A stretch of 64,000 nucleotides of DNA from JASHPR01 sp963844655 (GTDB taxonomy: Bacteria > Actinomycetota > Actinomycetes > Streptosporangiales > Streptosporangiaceae): contig CAWJPA010000003.1 in assembly GCA_963844655.1 (NCBI GenBank), forward strand, positions 806,001 through 870,000, in the 5' to 3' direction. The notes below the pieces were generated by a model. The model was not told where the DNA came from and did not search any database. It worked only from the letters and a program-made list of their open reading frames with translations. This document shows positions 49,061 to 58,220 of the stretch, in pieces (position 1 is the stretch's first letter; every line of letters starts with the position of its first letter). Made by a program: the position numbers and the translations under genes.

Positions 49061-50521
49061 TTAGTCGGCGGGGCCGTTGGCCAGCACCACCGTGGATGAA
49101 CTGGTCTGGCCTGACCCGTCTGTCCAGGTGACGCTGACCTTGTCACCGGGGTGGTACTGCTGGAGCAGCGAGCTGAGATCGTCGGGCGACGACACCGTGT
49201 GGCCGCCAACCGACTCGATCACATCGCCTGCGCCCAGCCCGGCCTTAGCGGCGGGCGAGCCGGAGAGCGCGCCCGAGATGGCCGCGCCGCTGCTGGTCTG
49301 GCCGCTGTCGCCGCCGAAGCCGCTCTGCGCGGTGTCCTGGGACGCGACCTCCACGCCGAGGAAGCCGGTGGCGCCGATGTGCACCGTGGCCGAGGCGTGG
49401 CCCGCCTCGATCTGGCTGGCGAGCGACAGCGCCCGGTTGATCGGGATCGCGAAGGCCTGCGTCGCGGTCTGCCCGGACGAGGGCTGGCCCGACGACGATC
49501 CCCCGTCGGGGGACTGCCCGAACGGCGACTGGCCGGACCCTCCCTGCCCGGAGCCCCACTGGCCTGACCCCCACTGGTCGCCCGGCCACTGTCCGTACGG
49601 GTCCTGGCTGGACGGAGACTGGCTCCCGGCTGCGGTCTCGGAGGCGGACGAGGCCGCGGTGTTGATGCCGACCACCTGCCCGGCGGTGTTCACGAGCGCG
49701 CCGCCCGAGTCACCGGGCTGGATGGGCGCGTTGGTCTCGATCATCCCGGTGAGGTGCTCGGACGAGCCGCCGCCCTCGTCGCTGGCGGTGATGGCCTGAC
49801 CCAGGGCGGTGACGTGGCCGGGCGCGACCGACGGGGTCCCGCCCTTGCCGCCCGCGTTGCCCAGGGCGACAACCTTGTCGCCGGACTTGACCTGCGACGA
49901 ATCGCCCAGGGTCACCGTGGTCAGACCCGAAGCGTTCTTGAGCTGTATCACCGCGACGTCGCGGGTCTTGTCGTAGCCGACGACCGACGCCGTGTAGGTG
50001 TGGCCGTTGCCGATGTCGGTGACCTTGATCGACGTGGCGCCGTCGATCACGTGGTCGTTCGTCAGGATCTCACCCGTCGAGTTCAGCACCAGGCCGGTGC
50101 CCGCGGCTTCGGCGCCCTGGTAGCCGAGCGAGGACACGACGTCAACGAGTCCGGGGTCGGTTTTGGCCGCGATCTGGGACGTGGTGAGCGGCGTGCCCGC
50201 CGAGGCCAGCGCCCCGGAGGCACTCAGGCCCCAGGCCGTTCCGGCGCCGGCCACGACGAACGCGGCGGCGGCGGCCACCGCGACCCGGCTATAACGCCGG
50301 CGCTTGGACGGGCGGGCCGGCTCGTCGTCCCACCCGCGGTAGCCCTGCCAGCCGCCTGGGCCGGTCGGGCCGCCGGGACCGGTCCAGCCCCCGCTGCTGC
50401 TCCACCCGCCGGAACCCTCCGCGTGGCGCGGGGCATACGCGGGAGGAGGCGGCTGAGGCGGAGAAACCGGCTGTATCTCCGGGCGTCCGGCCGGGGCCGG
50501 CTGGTCCTGGTTCGTGCTCAT
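49061..50521 (-). CDS. HtrA/DegP-like S1C serine protease with PDZ domain
   Basis: 486 aa. A Pro/Gly-rich cytoplasmic region (1-75) and one membrane helix (about 80-105) anchor it. The trypsin-like domain has His in LTNDHVIDG near 157, Asp in KTRDVAVIQL near 185 and Ser in PGDSGGALVN near 270. A Gly/Ser/Gln-rich insert (QWGSGQWGSGQGGSGQ) of about 60 residues precedes the C-terminal PDZ (GDVIESVGGHTVSS). It degrades misfolded proteins outside the membrane. It ends about 80 bp from the last array tRNA, convergent with it. Confidence 0.93.
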   Translation of the reverse strand: MSTNQDQPAPAGRPEIQPVSPPQPPPPAYAPRHAEGSGGWSSSGGWTGPGGPTGPGGWQGYRGWDDEPARPSKRRRYSRVAVAAAAAFVVAGAGTAWGLSASGALASAGTPLTTSQIAAKTDPGLVDVVSSLGYQGAEAAGTGLVLNSTGEILTNDHVIDGATSIKVTDIGNGHTYTASVVGYDKTRDVAVIQLKNASGLTTVTLGDSSQVKSGDKVVALGNAGGKGGTPSVAPGHVTALGQAITASDEGGGSSEHLTGMIETNAPIQPGDSGGALVNTAGQVVGINTAASSASETAAGSQSPSSQDPYGQWPGDQWGSGQWGSGQGGSGQSPFGQSPDGGSSSGQPSSGQTATQAFAIPINRALSLASQIEAGHASATVHIGATGFLGVEVASQDTAQSGFGGDSGQTSSGAAISGALSGSPAAKAGLGAGDVIESVGGHTVSSPDDLSSLLQQYHPGDKVSVTWTDGSGQTSSSTVVLANGPAD

Positions 50522-50822
50522 GGAAAGGCTCCCCTTTGTGCTGATGCGTTACTTCGATAGTGGGGGCCCTGGCTGCGAGCCAACCCTGACGATCCGCTGA
50601 GTTAGCCTCAAGGATCCAGAGACACCGGCGGCCTTCAGCTAACGGTCAGGAAGTGTCCAGCGAACGGCCAGCCGCCGGGGCAGCGAAGGCCTGCCTGGGA
50701 GGCGGAGAAGCTGCGTGAGCGGCCGACACGCCGGCGCAGCGCAGGCTCAAACGGGTTTCGCCGGCGGCAGCGTCGGTAACGTTGACGATTACCTGCCGGA
50801 TGAGCCAGAGGGTTGACCAGCA

Positions 50823-51203
50823 ATGGCGAATGAGGCAACGGAGCTCTCGGACCGCTGGATTCTCCCGCTACGGGGAAGCCGGGTAACGGGGATCGGCTGG
50901 GGGGACAGCGTCCGGTTCCAGCTGGAGCCGCCCGGCGAGGTAACCGTCGGCCCCGGCGCCTTGTTCACCGAGGGCCCGACGGCTGCTCCGGGGACCGAGG
51001 CGAAAACGCTCGGCCAGCTCGGTCATGACGAGGTCGAGCACTCTCGCGGCGCCCAGATCCTGTCCGCGGTCGCGTTCAAGAACGGCGCGCTGCGCGTCGT
51101 GCTCGACAACGGCTGGCACCTGAACGTCCGTGCCGCCGAGCCTTTCGTGCCCGCCTCGGTCAAGGCCGGCGACGAAGTGATCTGGTCGCGATCAGGCGGG
51201 TGA
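50823..51203 (+). CDS. DUF6188-like hypothetical protein
   Basis: 126 aa. It looks like an all-beta protein (LSDRWILPLRGSRVTGIGW, GDSVRFQLEPPGEVTVG, NGALRVVLDNGWHLNV). Similar small proteins are common in actinomycetes and of unknown function. Its 3' end overlaps that of the convergent ATP-grasp gene by 12 bp. Confidence 0.7.
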   Translation: MANEATELSDRWILPLRGSRVTGIGWGDSVRFQLEPPGEVTVGPGALFTEGPTAAPGTEAKTLGQLGHDEVEHSRGAQILSAVAFKNGALRVVLDNGWHLNVRAAEPFVPASVKAGDEVIWSRSGG

Positions 51204-52448
51204 CAGGCGGGCCGTCTCGTCGTTCAGCCACAGGCCGACCAGCCCGCGGAAGTGCTCGACGAACTGCTCCTGCTCGTTTGCGGGGTAGGTCGACCGCACG
51301 GTGTCGACGAGCAGCCGGTCGAACGCGGGGCCGCTGACCCAGTCGAGCACCCGGCGGTCGATGTCCGGCAGGTGCTTGTCGCAGAAGTCCCGGTAGGCGT
51401 CGACGTCGAAGTAGGCGTCGGCCAGCCGCCGGTACTCCGCCAGCTTCTGCCCGTAGTCGAGATCGGCCCGGTCGCTGATGTCGAAGTAGCACCGGGTGTC
51501 CTGGTCGATGCGCGGCCGCCTGCCGGTGGCCAGGCAGAACACGGTCCACTTCACCAGGGTCCGCATGGCCCAGGGGAAGTAGTAGTGCAGCGAGGTGAGC
51601 GACACGTCGGGGCAGGCGTTGGCGTAGTCGATGGGGTAGACGTCGCCGCCCTTGACCAGCATCTCGCAGGAGTTGAACTCCCAGCGGAAGAAGCTGTTCA
51701 CCACCCGGGAGATCGTCACGACCTCGGTCCCGGCGTCCGGCTCGAGGAACTCGTAATCGACGCGGTACCGCTCGTGCATCGGCGCGTCCGGGTCGAACCG
51801 GACCACCATGGTCTCGGCGCCGATCGACAGCGCCCGCGCGAACGCGTCGAAGCCCTGAACCGACGCCTGCAGGTGCATCAGCATGCCGCCGGACTCGTCA
51901 TAGGCGCGGTGCAGGTCGGCAGGAGTGTCGATCCGCGATACCCCGCGCCACCCGCCGCCGTCGTACGGCTTCATGTACAGCGGGTAGCCGATCTGCTCGG
52001 CCACCGCGTCCAGGTCGAACGCCTGGTTGTAGCGCTGTGACGTGAACGCGTACTTGTCGTGGTCGACCGGGTTCTTGTACGGGACCAGCACCGTCTCCGG
52101 GATCTTCAGGCCCAGCCGGATCATGGCGCAGTAGGCGGCGTGCTTCTCCATGGCCTGGAACGTGAACGGCGAGTTCAGCAGGTACACGTCGTCCATGAGC
52201 GCGGCCTTCTTGAGCCACTCCCGCGGGTGGTAGTACCAGTACGACAGCCGGTCGATGACCAGCCCGGTCCGCGGCCTGGCGCGGAGGAAGAACGGCTCGA
52301 TGGTCAGCCGCTCGGTGGCGAAGCTGTGCTGCCGCCCGGCGTCGTCGCCCACCGGGCCGAGGCCGGCCATCAGGTGCTCGAACGCGCGCGGCCAGTCCTC
52401 CTCGGTGCCGAGCAGCAGGCCAACCAGATGCCGGACTTCACCATCCAC
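51192..52448 (-). CDS. ATP-grasp family protein (cluster member)
   Basis: 418 aa. The central ATP-grasp fold is recognisable: VLVPYKNPVDHDKYAF near 120, IGYPLYMKPYDGGGWRGVSRI near 153 (ATP-binding Lys and Gly-rich loop), EYDFLEPDAG-like segment YRVDYEFLEPDAG near 230 and INYANACPD-like PIDYANACPDVSL near 275. Such enzymes activate a carboxylate as acyl phosphate and join it to an amine. It is the last gene of a four-gene cluster and lies 129 bp after the esterase gene. Substrate unknown. Confidence 0.83.
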   Translation of the reverse strand: MDGEVRHLVGLLLGTEEDWPRAFEHLMAGLGPVGDDAGRQHSFATERLTIEPFFLRARPRTGLVIDRLSYWYYHPREWLKKAALMDDVYLLNSPFTFQAMEKHAAYCAMIRLGLKIPETVLVPYKNPVDHDKYAFTSQRYNQAFDLDAVAEQIGYPLYMKPYDGGGWRGVSRIDTPADLHRAYDESGGMLMHLQASVQGFDAFARALSIGAETMVVRFDPDAPMHERYRVDYEFLEPDAGTEVVTISRVVNSFFRWEFNSCEMLVKGGDVYPIDYANACPDVSLTSLHYYFPWAMRTLVKWTVFCLATGRRPRIDQDTRCYFDISDRADLDYGQKLAEYRRLADAYFDVDAYRDFCDKHLPDIDRRVLDWVSGPAFDRLLVDTVRSTYPANEQEQFVEHFRGLVGLWLNDETARLSPA

Positions 52449-52577
52449 GGGATCTCCCGGTCATAACGCGCAGGCAGGACAGTTACCCATCGGACGTTAG
52501 GCCGGACATGCCCGCCGTGTCGAGATGGGCGGGTGCGCCCGGTGGGGTGCCGGGCCTGACCGGGGCGCCGGGCGGGG

Positions 52578-53315
52578 TCAGGTGAGCTCCTCGAGGTAAT
52601 GCGGCAACATCCGGCGCCAGGTGGGCCAGTCGTGCGCCCACTGCGGGCCCCAGTCGTCCACCCGGTTGGGTATCCCCTTCGCACCGAGCGCCGACGCCAT
52701 CCGCCAGGACTCCCCGATGTCCTCCCACGCGCCCGCCCCGGCCGCGAGCACCACCCGCCGCTGCCTGAGCTGCTCCAGGTGCGTCCCGTCCAGCCCGGGC
52801 AGGAACTGCAGCGGCGCCGAGTAGTACAGGTCCTGGCTCCAGGCCTCGTCGTAGAACCGCTCGATCCGGTAGGTCCCGCTCATGCCGACGGCCGCGGAGA
52901 ACGCGTCAGGGAACCGGCACAGCATGGCCACGGCGTTGAACGCCCCGATCGACGCGCCGCCGACGATCACATCCAGCGCCTCGCCGCCGAGGTCCGCGTA
53001 GATCGCGGGCAGAACCTCCCACCGGATGCACTCCTGGAACTGGCTGAGCAGCCACAGGCGGTGCCCCACCGGGTCCGTCTTGGTCACCATCGCCTGCCCG
53101 GCCACGCTGTCCACCGAGTACAGCTTCACCTTGCCGCCGACCAGCAGGTCGCCGCACGCGTCGACGAGGCCGTTGCGCTCGACTTCCTCGGCGTCGCCGC
53201 CCGCGGTCGGGAACACGAGCACCGGGCTGCCCCACGACCCCCACCGCACGACCGTGATCTCGCGCTGCAGTCGCGCGGAGTACCAGCGCTCCCGAACCTT
53301 GGCCGCGTCACTCAT
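52578..53315 (-). CDS. alpha/beta-hydrolase, esterase family (cluster member)
   Basis: 245 aa. The nucleophile is in VGGASIGAFNAVAM near residue 119, the acid is probably in the VVLAAGAGAWED segment and the His is in WAHDWPTWRRMLPHYL at the C-terminus. There is no signal peptide. Its ATG lies 8 bp inside the preceding hydrolase gene (ATGAGTGA), so the two are translated together. Probable role: hydrolysing or transferring an ester in the same pathway as the ATP-grasp enzymes. Confidence 0.85.
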   Translation of the reverse strand: MSDAAKVRERWYSARLQREITVVRWGSWGSPVLVFPTAGGDAEEVERNGLVDACGDLLVGGKVKLYSVDSVAGQAMVTKTDPVGHRLWLLSQFQECIRWEVLPAIYADLGGEALDVIVGGASIGAFNAVAMLCRFPDAFSAAVGMSGTYRIERFYDEAWSQDLYYSAPLQFLPGLDGTHLEQLRQRRVVLAAGAGAWEDIGESWRMASALGAKGIPNRVDDWGPQWAHDWPTWRRMLPHYLEELT

Positions 53316-54495
53316 GCTGACCTGGGAAAATCCATGAGAACCCCTCCCGCAGGCGGTCGCGCCAATTCTCCCAGCTGTGCCCGTCGCGGGCCTCGGTGTA
53401 GCGGACGGTGATCCCCGCGGCCTCGAAAACCGGCACCATGGCCCGGTTCGGCACGATCAGCGGCTCGTACACGCCGCAGCTCACGAACGCCCGCCCGGCG
53501 ACCCGGCGCGGGTCGGCGCGGAACCCGTTGACCAGCCGCACCACCGGCGCCAGCTCCGGCCGGCCGGTGTTCTCGGTGCCGTTGTCGGTGAACACGAACG
53601 ACCCGGACTGCAGCAGCAGCGAGCCGTAGCGGCCCGGGTACCGGCACGCGGTGGACAGCGCGGCGACCCCGCCGAGGCTCGCGCCCATCAGGCACCGCGC
53701 GGGCGGCCCGGCCAGCGGGTACCTCGCCTCCAGGCGCGGCACGAGCTCGGTGGTCAGGAACCGGGCGTGCGCGGCCGAGTCCGCGTACTCGGCCAGGCGG
53801 TCGCCGGGGGACACGAACGCCGCGACGACCCCGGCCATGTCGCCCCGGCCGATGAGGTTGTCCAGCACCGTCTGCGCGGCCGCGTACTTGAGGTAGTCGC
53901 CGCCGTCGTGGACGATCAGCAGCGGGTACCTGGCGCCGCGCCGGAAGCCCGCGGGCAGGTAGACGGTGACCGCGCAGTCCCGCTGCAGGGCGCGGCTCGC
54001 CACCAGCACCTCGTCCAATGTGCCGTTACGCTCCTGCGCCCCCGGCTGTGTCCACTCCGGGGTCTCGTACCCGTGGGCAAAGCACACCGAGGTGCTGCCG
54101 AACGGGTTGTGCGCGAGATGCGGGTTCAGCGGGTCGTTGAACCGCTCGCGCTGCCCGCCGCGGCTGGTCTCGAGCTGATACTCGACCCGGGAGCCTTCCG
54201 GCAGGTCGATGATCACGTACCACAGGTCGGTGCCGTCCACCCGCCGCAACGGGACCGGCCCGTGGAACCGGAAGATCCCGTGATGGAGCACGACCTCGTC
54301 GGCCTCGCCCCGGTACAGGAACGTGCAGCGGGTTCCCTCGACGATGGGCGCGGTGCGCCGGGCCAGGAACCGGCTCACGGCGGCGCTGTTGAGCGGCGTG
54401 CGCGCGATGAGCCGGTTGATGGCGAGCCTGCGGCTGGCCGTGTCGGCGACGGCCGGTGCCGCGACGTCCGGCCGTGGGGCGGCGTCCACCGTCAC
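53308..54495 (-). CDS. enterochelin-esterase-like hydrolase (cluster member)
   Basis: 395 aa from GTG at 54495, which overlaps the ATP-grasp stop as GTGA; the longer frame to 54798 is antisense-like. Residues 60-150 form a beta-sandwich (TRCTFLYRGEADEVVLHHGIFRF), then the esterase domain with LLIVHDGGDYL near 220, nucleophile LMGASLGGVAALS near 282 and His in RDGHSWENWRD near 375. Fes/IroE relatives cleave siderophore esters, but no siderophore genes are visible here. Confidence 0.86.
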   Translation of the reverse strand: MTVDAAPRPDVAAPAVADTASRRLAINRLIARTPLNSAAVSRFLARRTAPIVEGTRCTFLYRGEADEVVLHHGIFRFHGPVPLRRVDGTDLWYVIIDLPEGSRVEYQLETSRGGQRERFNDPLNPHLAHNPFGSTSVCFAHGYETPEWTQPGAQERNGTLDEVLVASRALQRDCAVTVYLPAGFRRGARYPLLIVHDGGDYLKYAAAQTVLDNLIGRGDMAGVVAAFVSPGDRLAEYADSAAHARFLTTELVPRLEARYPLAGPPARCLMGASLGGVAALSTACRYPGRYGSLLLQSGSFVFTDNGTENTGRPELAPVVRLVNGFRADPRRVAGRAFVSCGVYEPLIVPNRAMVPVFEAAGITVRYTEARDGHSWENWRDRLREGFSWIFPGQHE

Positions 54496-55715
54496 GACGC
54501 GTACACGTGCAGGGTCCGCCCCACGGCGTCGAGCATCCCGCGCAGCGTGTCGTAGTCGGGGTGGCGCATCCGCACGTAGGCGTTGGCCATGTACCCGGCC
54601 TCGACGGGCTGGGTCGGCGTGCCAGGTTCTGGCAGAGACGCGTCGATCACCCATTCGTCGAACTGTTCCCGCAGCTCGTCCACGCCCGAGTACCCGGTGA
54701 TGGCGCCGTCCTGATCGGGGCGGAGTGCCACGATGCCACTGGCGTAATGGCGCGAAGGCGATGAGCCGGTCTCGCCGCGGGTGATCGCGCTGGCCCACGC
54801 CCGGTAGACGTCCATGTCATTACCCGCGGAGTACAGATCCCAGGCCCCGACCCCGGGCGGGCGGCACCCGATCTCGGAGAACTTCAGTCCCTTCGGCCCG
54901 AAGAACCACTCCATATGCGTGGCCGACGTCTCGATCCCGAGCGCGGTGATCACGCGCTGCCCCATCTCGCGCAGCTCGCCGTACTCCGGCGCGGTATCGA
55001 TCCGGTTGGTCGAGACGAACTGCGGCGAGATCCACCGCGCCCGCATCGCGTCGAGCACGTTCGGGTAGTAGTGCGACGCGAAGTCGGCCGCGACCGCGCC
55101 GTTGATCGTGATGGTGTCGTAGAACCCCTCGTGCCCCTCGATGAACTCCTCCACCGCGATCGACTCCGCGCCCTGGCCGCCGAACACGCCGAGCGCGTGG
55201 TCGAGGCCGGCCGCATCGTCGGCGCGCATCGTGTCCAGCGCGCCAGCGCCGCTGCGCGGCTTGAGGATCACCGGGTACCCGGTCTGCTCGGCGAACGCGC
55301 GCACCTCGTCGGCGCTGTTCGCCGCGGCCGACGCGGCGGTCGGCACGCCCGCCTCGCGCAGCGCCTGCTTCATCGACGGCTTGTCGCGGCACAGCCAGGC
55401 CGTCCGGTACGACGTGCCGGGGATCGAGCACGCCTCCCTGACCTGCGCCACCGGCAGCGTGTGGGCCTCGACCGTGGCCTCGAGCCTGTCCACCCACATC
55501 TTGTCCTGCGCCGCCCGCACGGCCCAGGTCAGCGCGTCGGTGTCGGTGACCGACGAGATCTGCTGGTAGTGGTCCAGCCAGCCCTTGAGCTGGTCGTCCA
55601 GCGCGTCGGCCGGGTACTCGCCGACGCCGATCACCGTCGCACCGGACTCGGCCAGCGCCCGGGCGAACTGGCGCTGGTTGGCCGGGAAGAACGGCTCGAC
55701 GAACACGACATTCAT
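54492..55715 (-). CDS. ATP-grasp carboxylate-amine ligase-like protein (cluster lead)
   Basis: 407 aa from ATG at 55715 (MNVVFVEPFFPANQRQFARAL). The N-terminal Rossmann-like preATP-grasp domain gives way to IPGTSYRTAWLCRDKPSMKQALREAG near 110 and the ATP-grasp core GYPVILKPRSGAGALDT near 150, VEEFIEGHEGFYDTITING near 195 and LKFSEIGCRPPGVG near 280, the Mg/ATP Glu-x-x-x-R region. It is the first gene of the cluster. A ligase forming an amide or peptide bond is likely; its partners are unknown. Confidence 0.87.
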   Translation of the reverse strand: MNVVFVEPFFPANQRQFARALAESGATVIGVGEYPADALDDQLKGWLDHYQQISSVTDTDALTWAVRAAQDKMWVDRLEATVEAHTLPVAQVREACSIPGTSYRTAWLCRDKPSMKQALREAGVPTAASAAANSADEVRAFAEQTGYPVILKPRSGAGALDTMRADDAAGLDHALGVFGGQGAESIAVEEFIEGHEGFYDTITINGAVAADFASHYYPNVLDAMRARWISPQFVSTNRIDTAPEYGELREMGQRVITALGIETSATHMEWFFGPKGLKFSEIGCRPPGVGAWDLYSAGNDMDVYRAWASAITRGETGSSPSRHYASGIVALRPDQDGAITGYSGVDELREQFDEWVIDASLPEPGTPTQPVEAGYMANAYVRMRHPDYDTLRGMLDAVGRTLHVYAS

Positions 55716-56122
55716 GCCAGGCATGCTATCCGGGAGCGATCTTTGAGACGCCCCCCGAACGCGGCAGTTCCCCCAGCGCTCCGGGGCCGAGTACTCATGG
55801 TGAGTGGCCGTCAGCCGGTGCCGAGGGTGAAGAAGATCATCCCGGGTCAGGACGGAGCCCGTCGTCCCTATTCTATTCCTTATCGCGGTTGCCGCCGGCC
55901 CAATTGTGGCTTGTAGGTTCTTATCTTGCCTCCTACTTCGGTAAGTCAGGCATGTTACACCAGCAAGGTTGCTAGGAAGGCTTAGCTCTTTATCACGCGG
56001 ATGAATAATAAGGACTCGCCGGGGGCTCAAAGAACCAAGAAACACCCCACCTCAAGGATAACATTATCCGTAGGCACGGTGTTATTCGAAGGTTCACTTA
56101 CCACCTATAAACGATCACTACA
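55716..56122. other. gene-free promoter region
   Basis: About 400 bp before the ATP-grasp/esterase cluster start, with somewhat lower GC than its surroundings. A plus-strand frame at 56001 (68 aa) is Ser/Thr-rich without a ribosome site. The region must hold the cluster promoter, but no specific site was recognised. Confidence 0.5.
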
Positions 56123-56164
56123 GAATCGGAGGGGGTCAACCGACGGGTCGACCCCCTCCGATTC
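56123..56164 (-). terminator. 15-bp perfect stem after DUF397 gene
   Basis: Left arm GAATCGGAGGGGGTC (56123-56137) and right arm GACCCCCTCCGATTC (56150-56164) are exactly complementary with a 12-base loop. It begins about 30 bp downstream of the DUF397 stop. A strong factor-independent-type terminator without an obvious T tract, as common in actinomycetes. Confidence 0.75.
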
Positions 56165-56195
56165 GACGCCGCAATCAGTGGCACGATCCGGGCGC

Positions 56196-56426
56196 TCAGA
56201 ACAATAGATCGTCGAACTCGCCCTTCTTCGCCCCATCGAGAAATGCACTGAATTCGTTTGGCGTATAGACAAGTACTGGGCCGCCGGGATCTTTTGAGTC
56301 TCTCACGGCGATTTTGCCAGCAACGGAGGCTATCTCGACGCAGGATCCGTTGGTTGTGCTGCGCTGTGCTTTGCGCCAAACGAGAGCCATGCGCTCCGAA
56401 GTAGTTAATGTCATCTTTCTTCGCAT
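56196..56426 (-). CDS. DUF397 domain-containing protein
   Basis: 76 aa, perhaps from the second ATG at 56414. The DUF397 core is present: VWRKAQRSTTNGSCVEIASVAG, VRDSKDPGGPVLVYTP, FLDGAKKGEFDD. These proteins pair with XRE/DUF5753 regulators in the Streptomyces group and in some cases form a toxin-antitoxin-like or signalling couple. It starts 2 bp after the XRE gene stop. Confidence 0.9.
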   Translation of the reverse strand: MRRKMTLTTSERMALVWRKAQRSTTNGSCVEIASVAGKIAVRDSKDPGGPVLVYTPNEFSAFLDGAKKGEFDDLLF

Positions 56427-56428
56427 CG

Positions 56429-57394
56429 TTACCTTCCTCTATATTGTACGGCGGTCACGGGCCATCCGTGCCCGCAGTGATGCTGATCCGGAAAACAATA
56501 ACGGAGGGCGTGACATCTGGTCACGCCCTCCGTTAGGTATAGCTTGCCGAAATACTCTGTTATGAAAGAGATCGAGTCGGTAGGATTGAGGGCAATAGTG
56601 CGGAGCCGGGAAAAAATTTGCCGGTATCTTTCTATGTCGGCTGGCCGCTCTAGGTAGATGTTCCCGACCAGTCCCTCGACATAGACAATGTCTGACACGA
56701 GGGACTGCTCGAAGTTCAGGATGCAGAAGTTGCTGTCCATGGCGGGATGCGCGCCGACGTCGAACGGAATGACCTGGACGGTGACATTCTCCTGCCCAGC
56801 CGATTCGGCAAGCCGCTGCAACTGGGCAGCCATCACCTGCCGCCCGCCCACTAGCCGGCGCAGAACCGCCTCATCCAACACCGCGTGGCACTGCTGCTGC
56901 CGCCCGCCCTCGCCTTCAGCGAAGTGGGCTTGCCGGTCGAGCCGGGCCTGAATGCGCTGTCGGCGTTCCTGCGGGCTGAGCTGTGGCGGTTCCCCTGCCC
57001 GCAGCATGGCACCGGCATACTCCTCTGTCTGGAGCAGGCCCGGAACCACCCCGGACATGTAGATTTTGATCGACTCCGCTTCGGCCTCTAGACCTACGTA
57101 GGACCCGTAGGGCAGAGCGTAGTGCTGCCACCAACCGCGCTGCTTGCCTTCCCTGGCAAGAGTCATGAGGTTCTCGCGCTCGGTGGGATCCGTGACTTCG
57201 TAGAGGTTGCACAGATCGCGTATGTCCCGTGCGCTGGCACCGCTTTGCCCGGTTTCGATCCGGCTCAGCTTGGTCGGAGAAAACAGGAGCCGCTCCGTGA
57301 CCTCTTCGGCGGTCAGCCCACGATCTGTGCGGAGCGTGCGCAGCAGTGCGCCCAGCTCTCGGCGGCGGATGGTAGGGCTACCTCCGCGTATCAC
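56429..57394 (-). CDS. XRE-family regulator with DUF5753 domain
   Basis: 321 aa from GTG at 57394 with GAGGCGAAA upstream; the longer frame to 57481 starts in non-family sequence. HTH lies at residues 10-65 (LRTLRTDRGLTAEEVTERLLFSPTKLSRIETGQSG), then DUF5753 (YVGLEAEAESIKIYMSGVVPGLLQTEEYAGAM, and VIPFDVGAHPAMDSNFCIL). The natural end is probably near FITEYFGKLY; about 35 further residues read through a perfect hairpin (56499-56535) and look non-domain-like. DUF397 follows directly. Confidence 0.88.
   Translation of the reverse strand: MIRGGSPTIRRRELGALLRTLRTDRGLTAEEVTERLLFSPTKLSRIETGQSGASARDIRDLCNLYEVTDPTERENLMTLAREGKQRGWWQHYALPYGSYVGLEAEAESIKIYMSGVVPGLLQTEEYAGAMLRAGEPPQLSPQERRQRIQARLDRQAHFAEGEGGRQQQCHAVLDEAVLRRLVGGRQVMAAQLQRLAESAGQENVTVQVIPFDVGAHPAMDSNFCILNFEQSLVSDIVYVEGLVGNIYLERPADIERYRQIFSRLRTIALNPTDSISFITEYFGKLYLTEGVTRCHALRYCFPDQHHCGHGWPVTAVQYRGR
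56499..56535. repeat. 16-bp perfect hairpin inside the XRE gene 3' end
   Basis: TAACGGAGGGCGTGAC, loop ATCTG, GTCACGCCCTCCGTTA. It is a terminator-grade stem lying in the last 110 bp of the regulator gene and upstream of DUF397. It may limit read-through into DUF397. The TAACGGAGGG arm resembles the stem at 13016-13063. Confidence 0.7.
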
Positions 57395-57759
57395 TTTCGC
57401 CTCGTATCTCCCACAGAACGCTTGGTGTCCCGGCCGTGTCCTACCGGCACCGAACGACCGTTTCTGACTACAAAACCGCACTTGCGATTTTTGCTTGCGC
57501 GGCTCACTATCGAAGCAGAGGCGGCGCCAATAATCAAGTGGAAGATCGCGGCGTTTGGCTGAATGGTCGGCCGCAAGCTTCGCCGCAGAGTGGTGCCCAA
57601 TACCTCGGGAAGGAGGCCCGCCGTCAGCAGCCTTTGTAGATGAACTACAGCAAACTGGGCCGATGTTTGCCCATCGGCCCAGCCTATGCCACCTTCCCAG
57701 CCCTGGATGAGAGTAGGGATTTGGTAGACATGCACAACCGTATCACCCTTGCGAGCCAT
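57391..57759 (-). CDS. hypothetical protein overlapping the XRE start
   Basis: 122 aa from ATG at 57759. Its stop overlaps the XRE GTG (GTGA), which argues for a real upstream gene. Sequence features are a Trp/Gly-rich segment (QIPTLIQGWEGGIGWADG) and Leu-rich helices; no known domain is recognised, and there is no good ribosome site. In related loci this position holds an anti-sigma-type ATPase, but its motifs are absent. 57760-58220 shows no other gene. Confidence 0.35.
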   Translation of the reverse strand: MARKGDTVVHVYQIPTLIQGWEGGIGWADGQTSAQFAVVHLQRLLTAGLLPEVLGTTLRRSLRPTIQPNAAIFHLIIGAASASIVSRASKNRKCGFVVRNGRSVPVGHGRDTKRSVGDTRRK

Positions 57760-58220
57760 GGCAAGGCCTATCTTGGCGGCGTTGCCTGGCTGAGCCGGAC
57801 CTGGTCCGCCGGCGCAAACCTCGGCCGTGCACTGGCGCTCCGTCAGGGGTTGGCTGACGGCGGCCCGCGGGCCCCTCCGCAGGCGGACGCGCTCCGGATC
57901 CACGTGGATCCGGAGACGAGACGAGACTGGGCCGATGTGAGGTATCGGCCCAGTCCCAGCGATCACCCATCTGCCGATGATCGTGATGACTCGATGCTAA
58001 CAACCTGATCGGCACGCGTCACGAGCCGCCGTTGCCGTCTTTCGGCAGCTTGGCGCTCGTTTTGCGTGCCCCGGCGGCCCTCAGGCCTGCCGCGGGCTGC
58101 CCGCCGCAACCGGCGGGCAGCATTCCCCGGTGGGGCGTCGGTCATCGCACCTGCTGCAGCGGCCAGGTCTACCCGGGCCGCCGCGCGCCGGGAAAGCGCG
58201 ACGATCCATCAGGAACAGCC

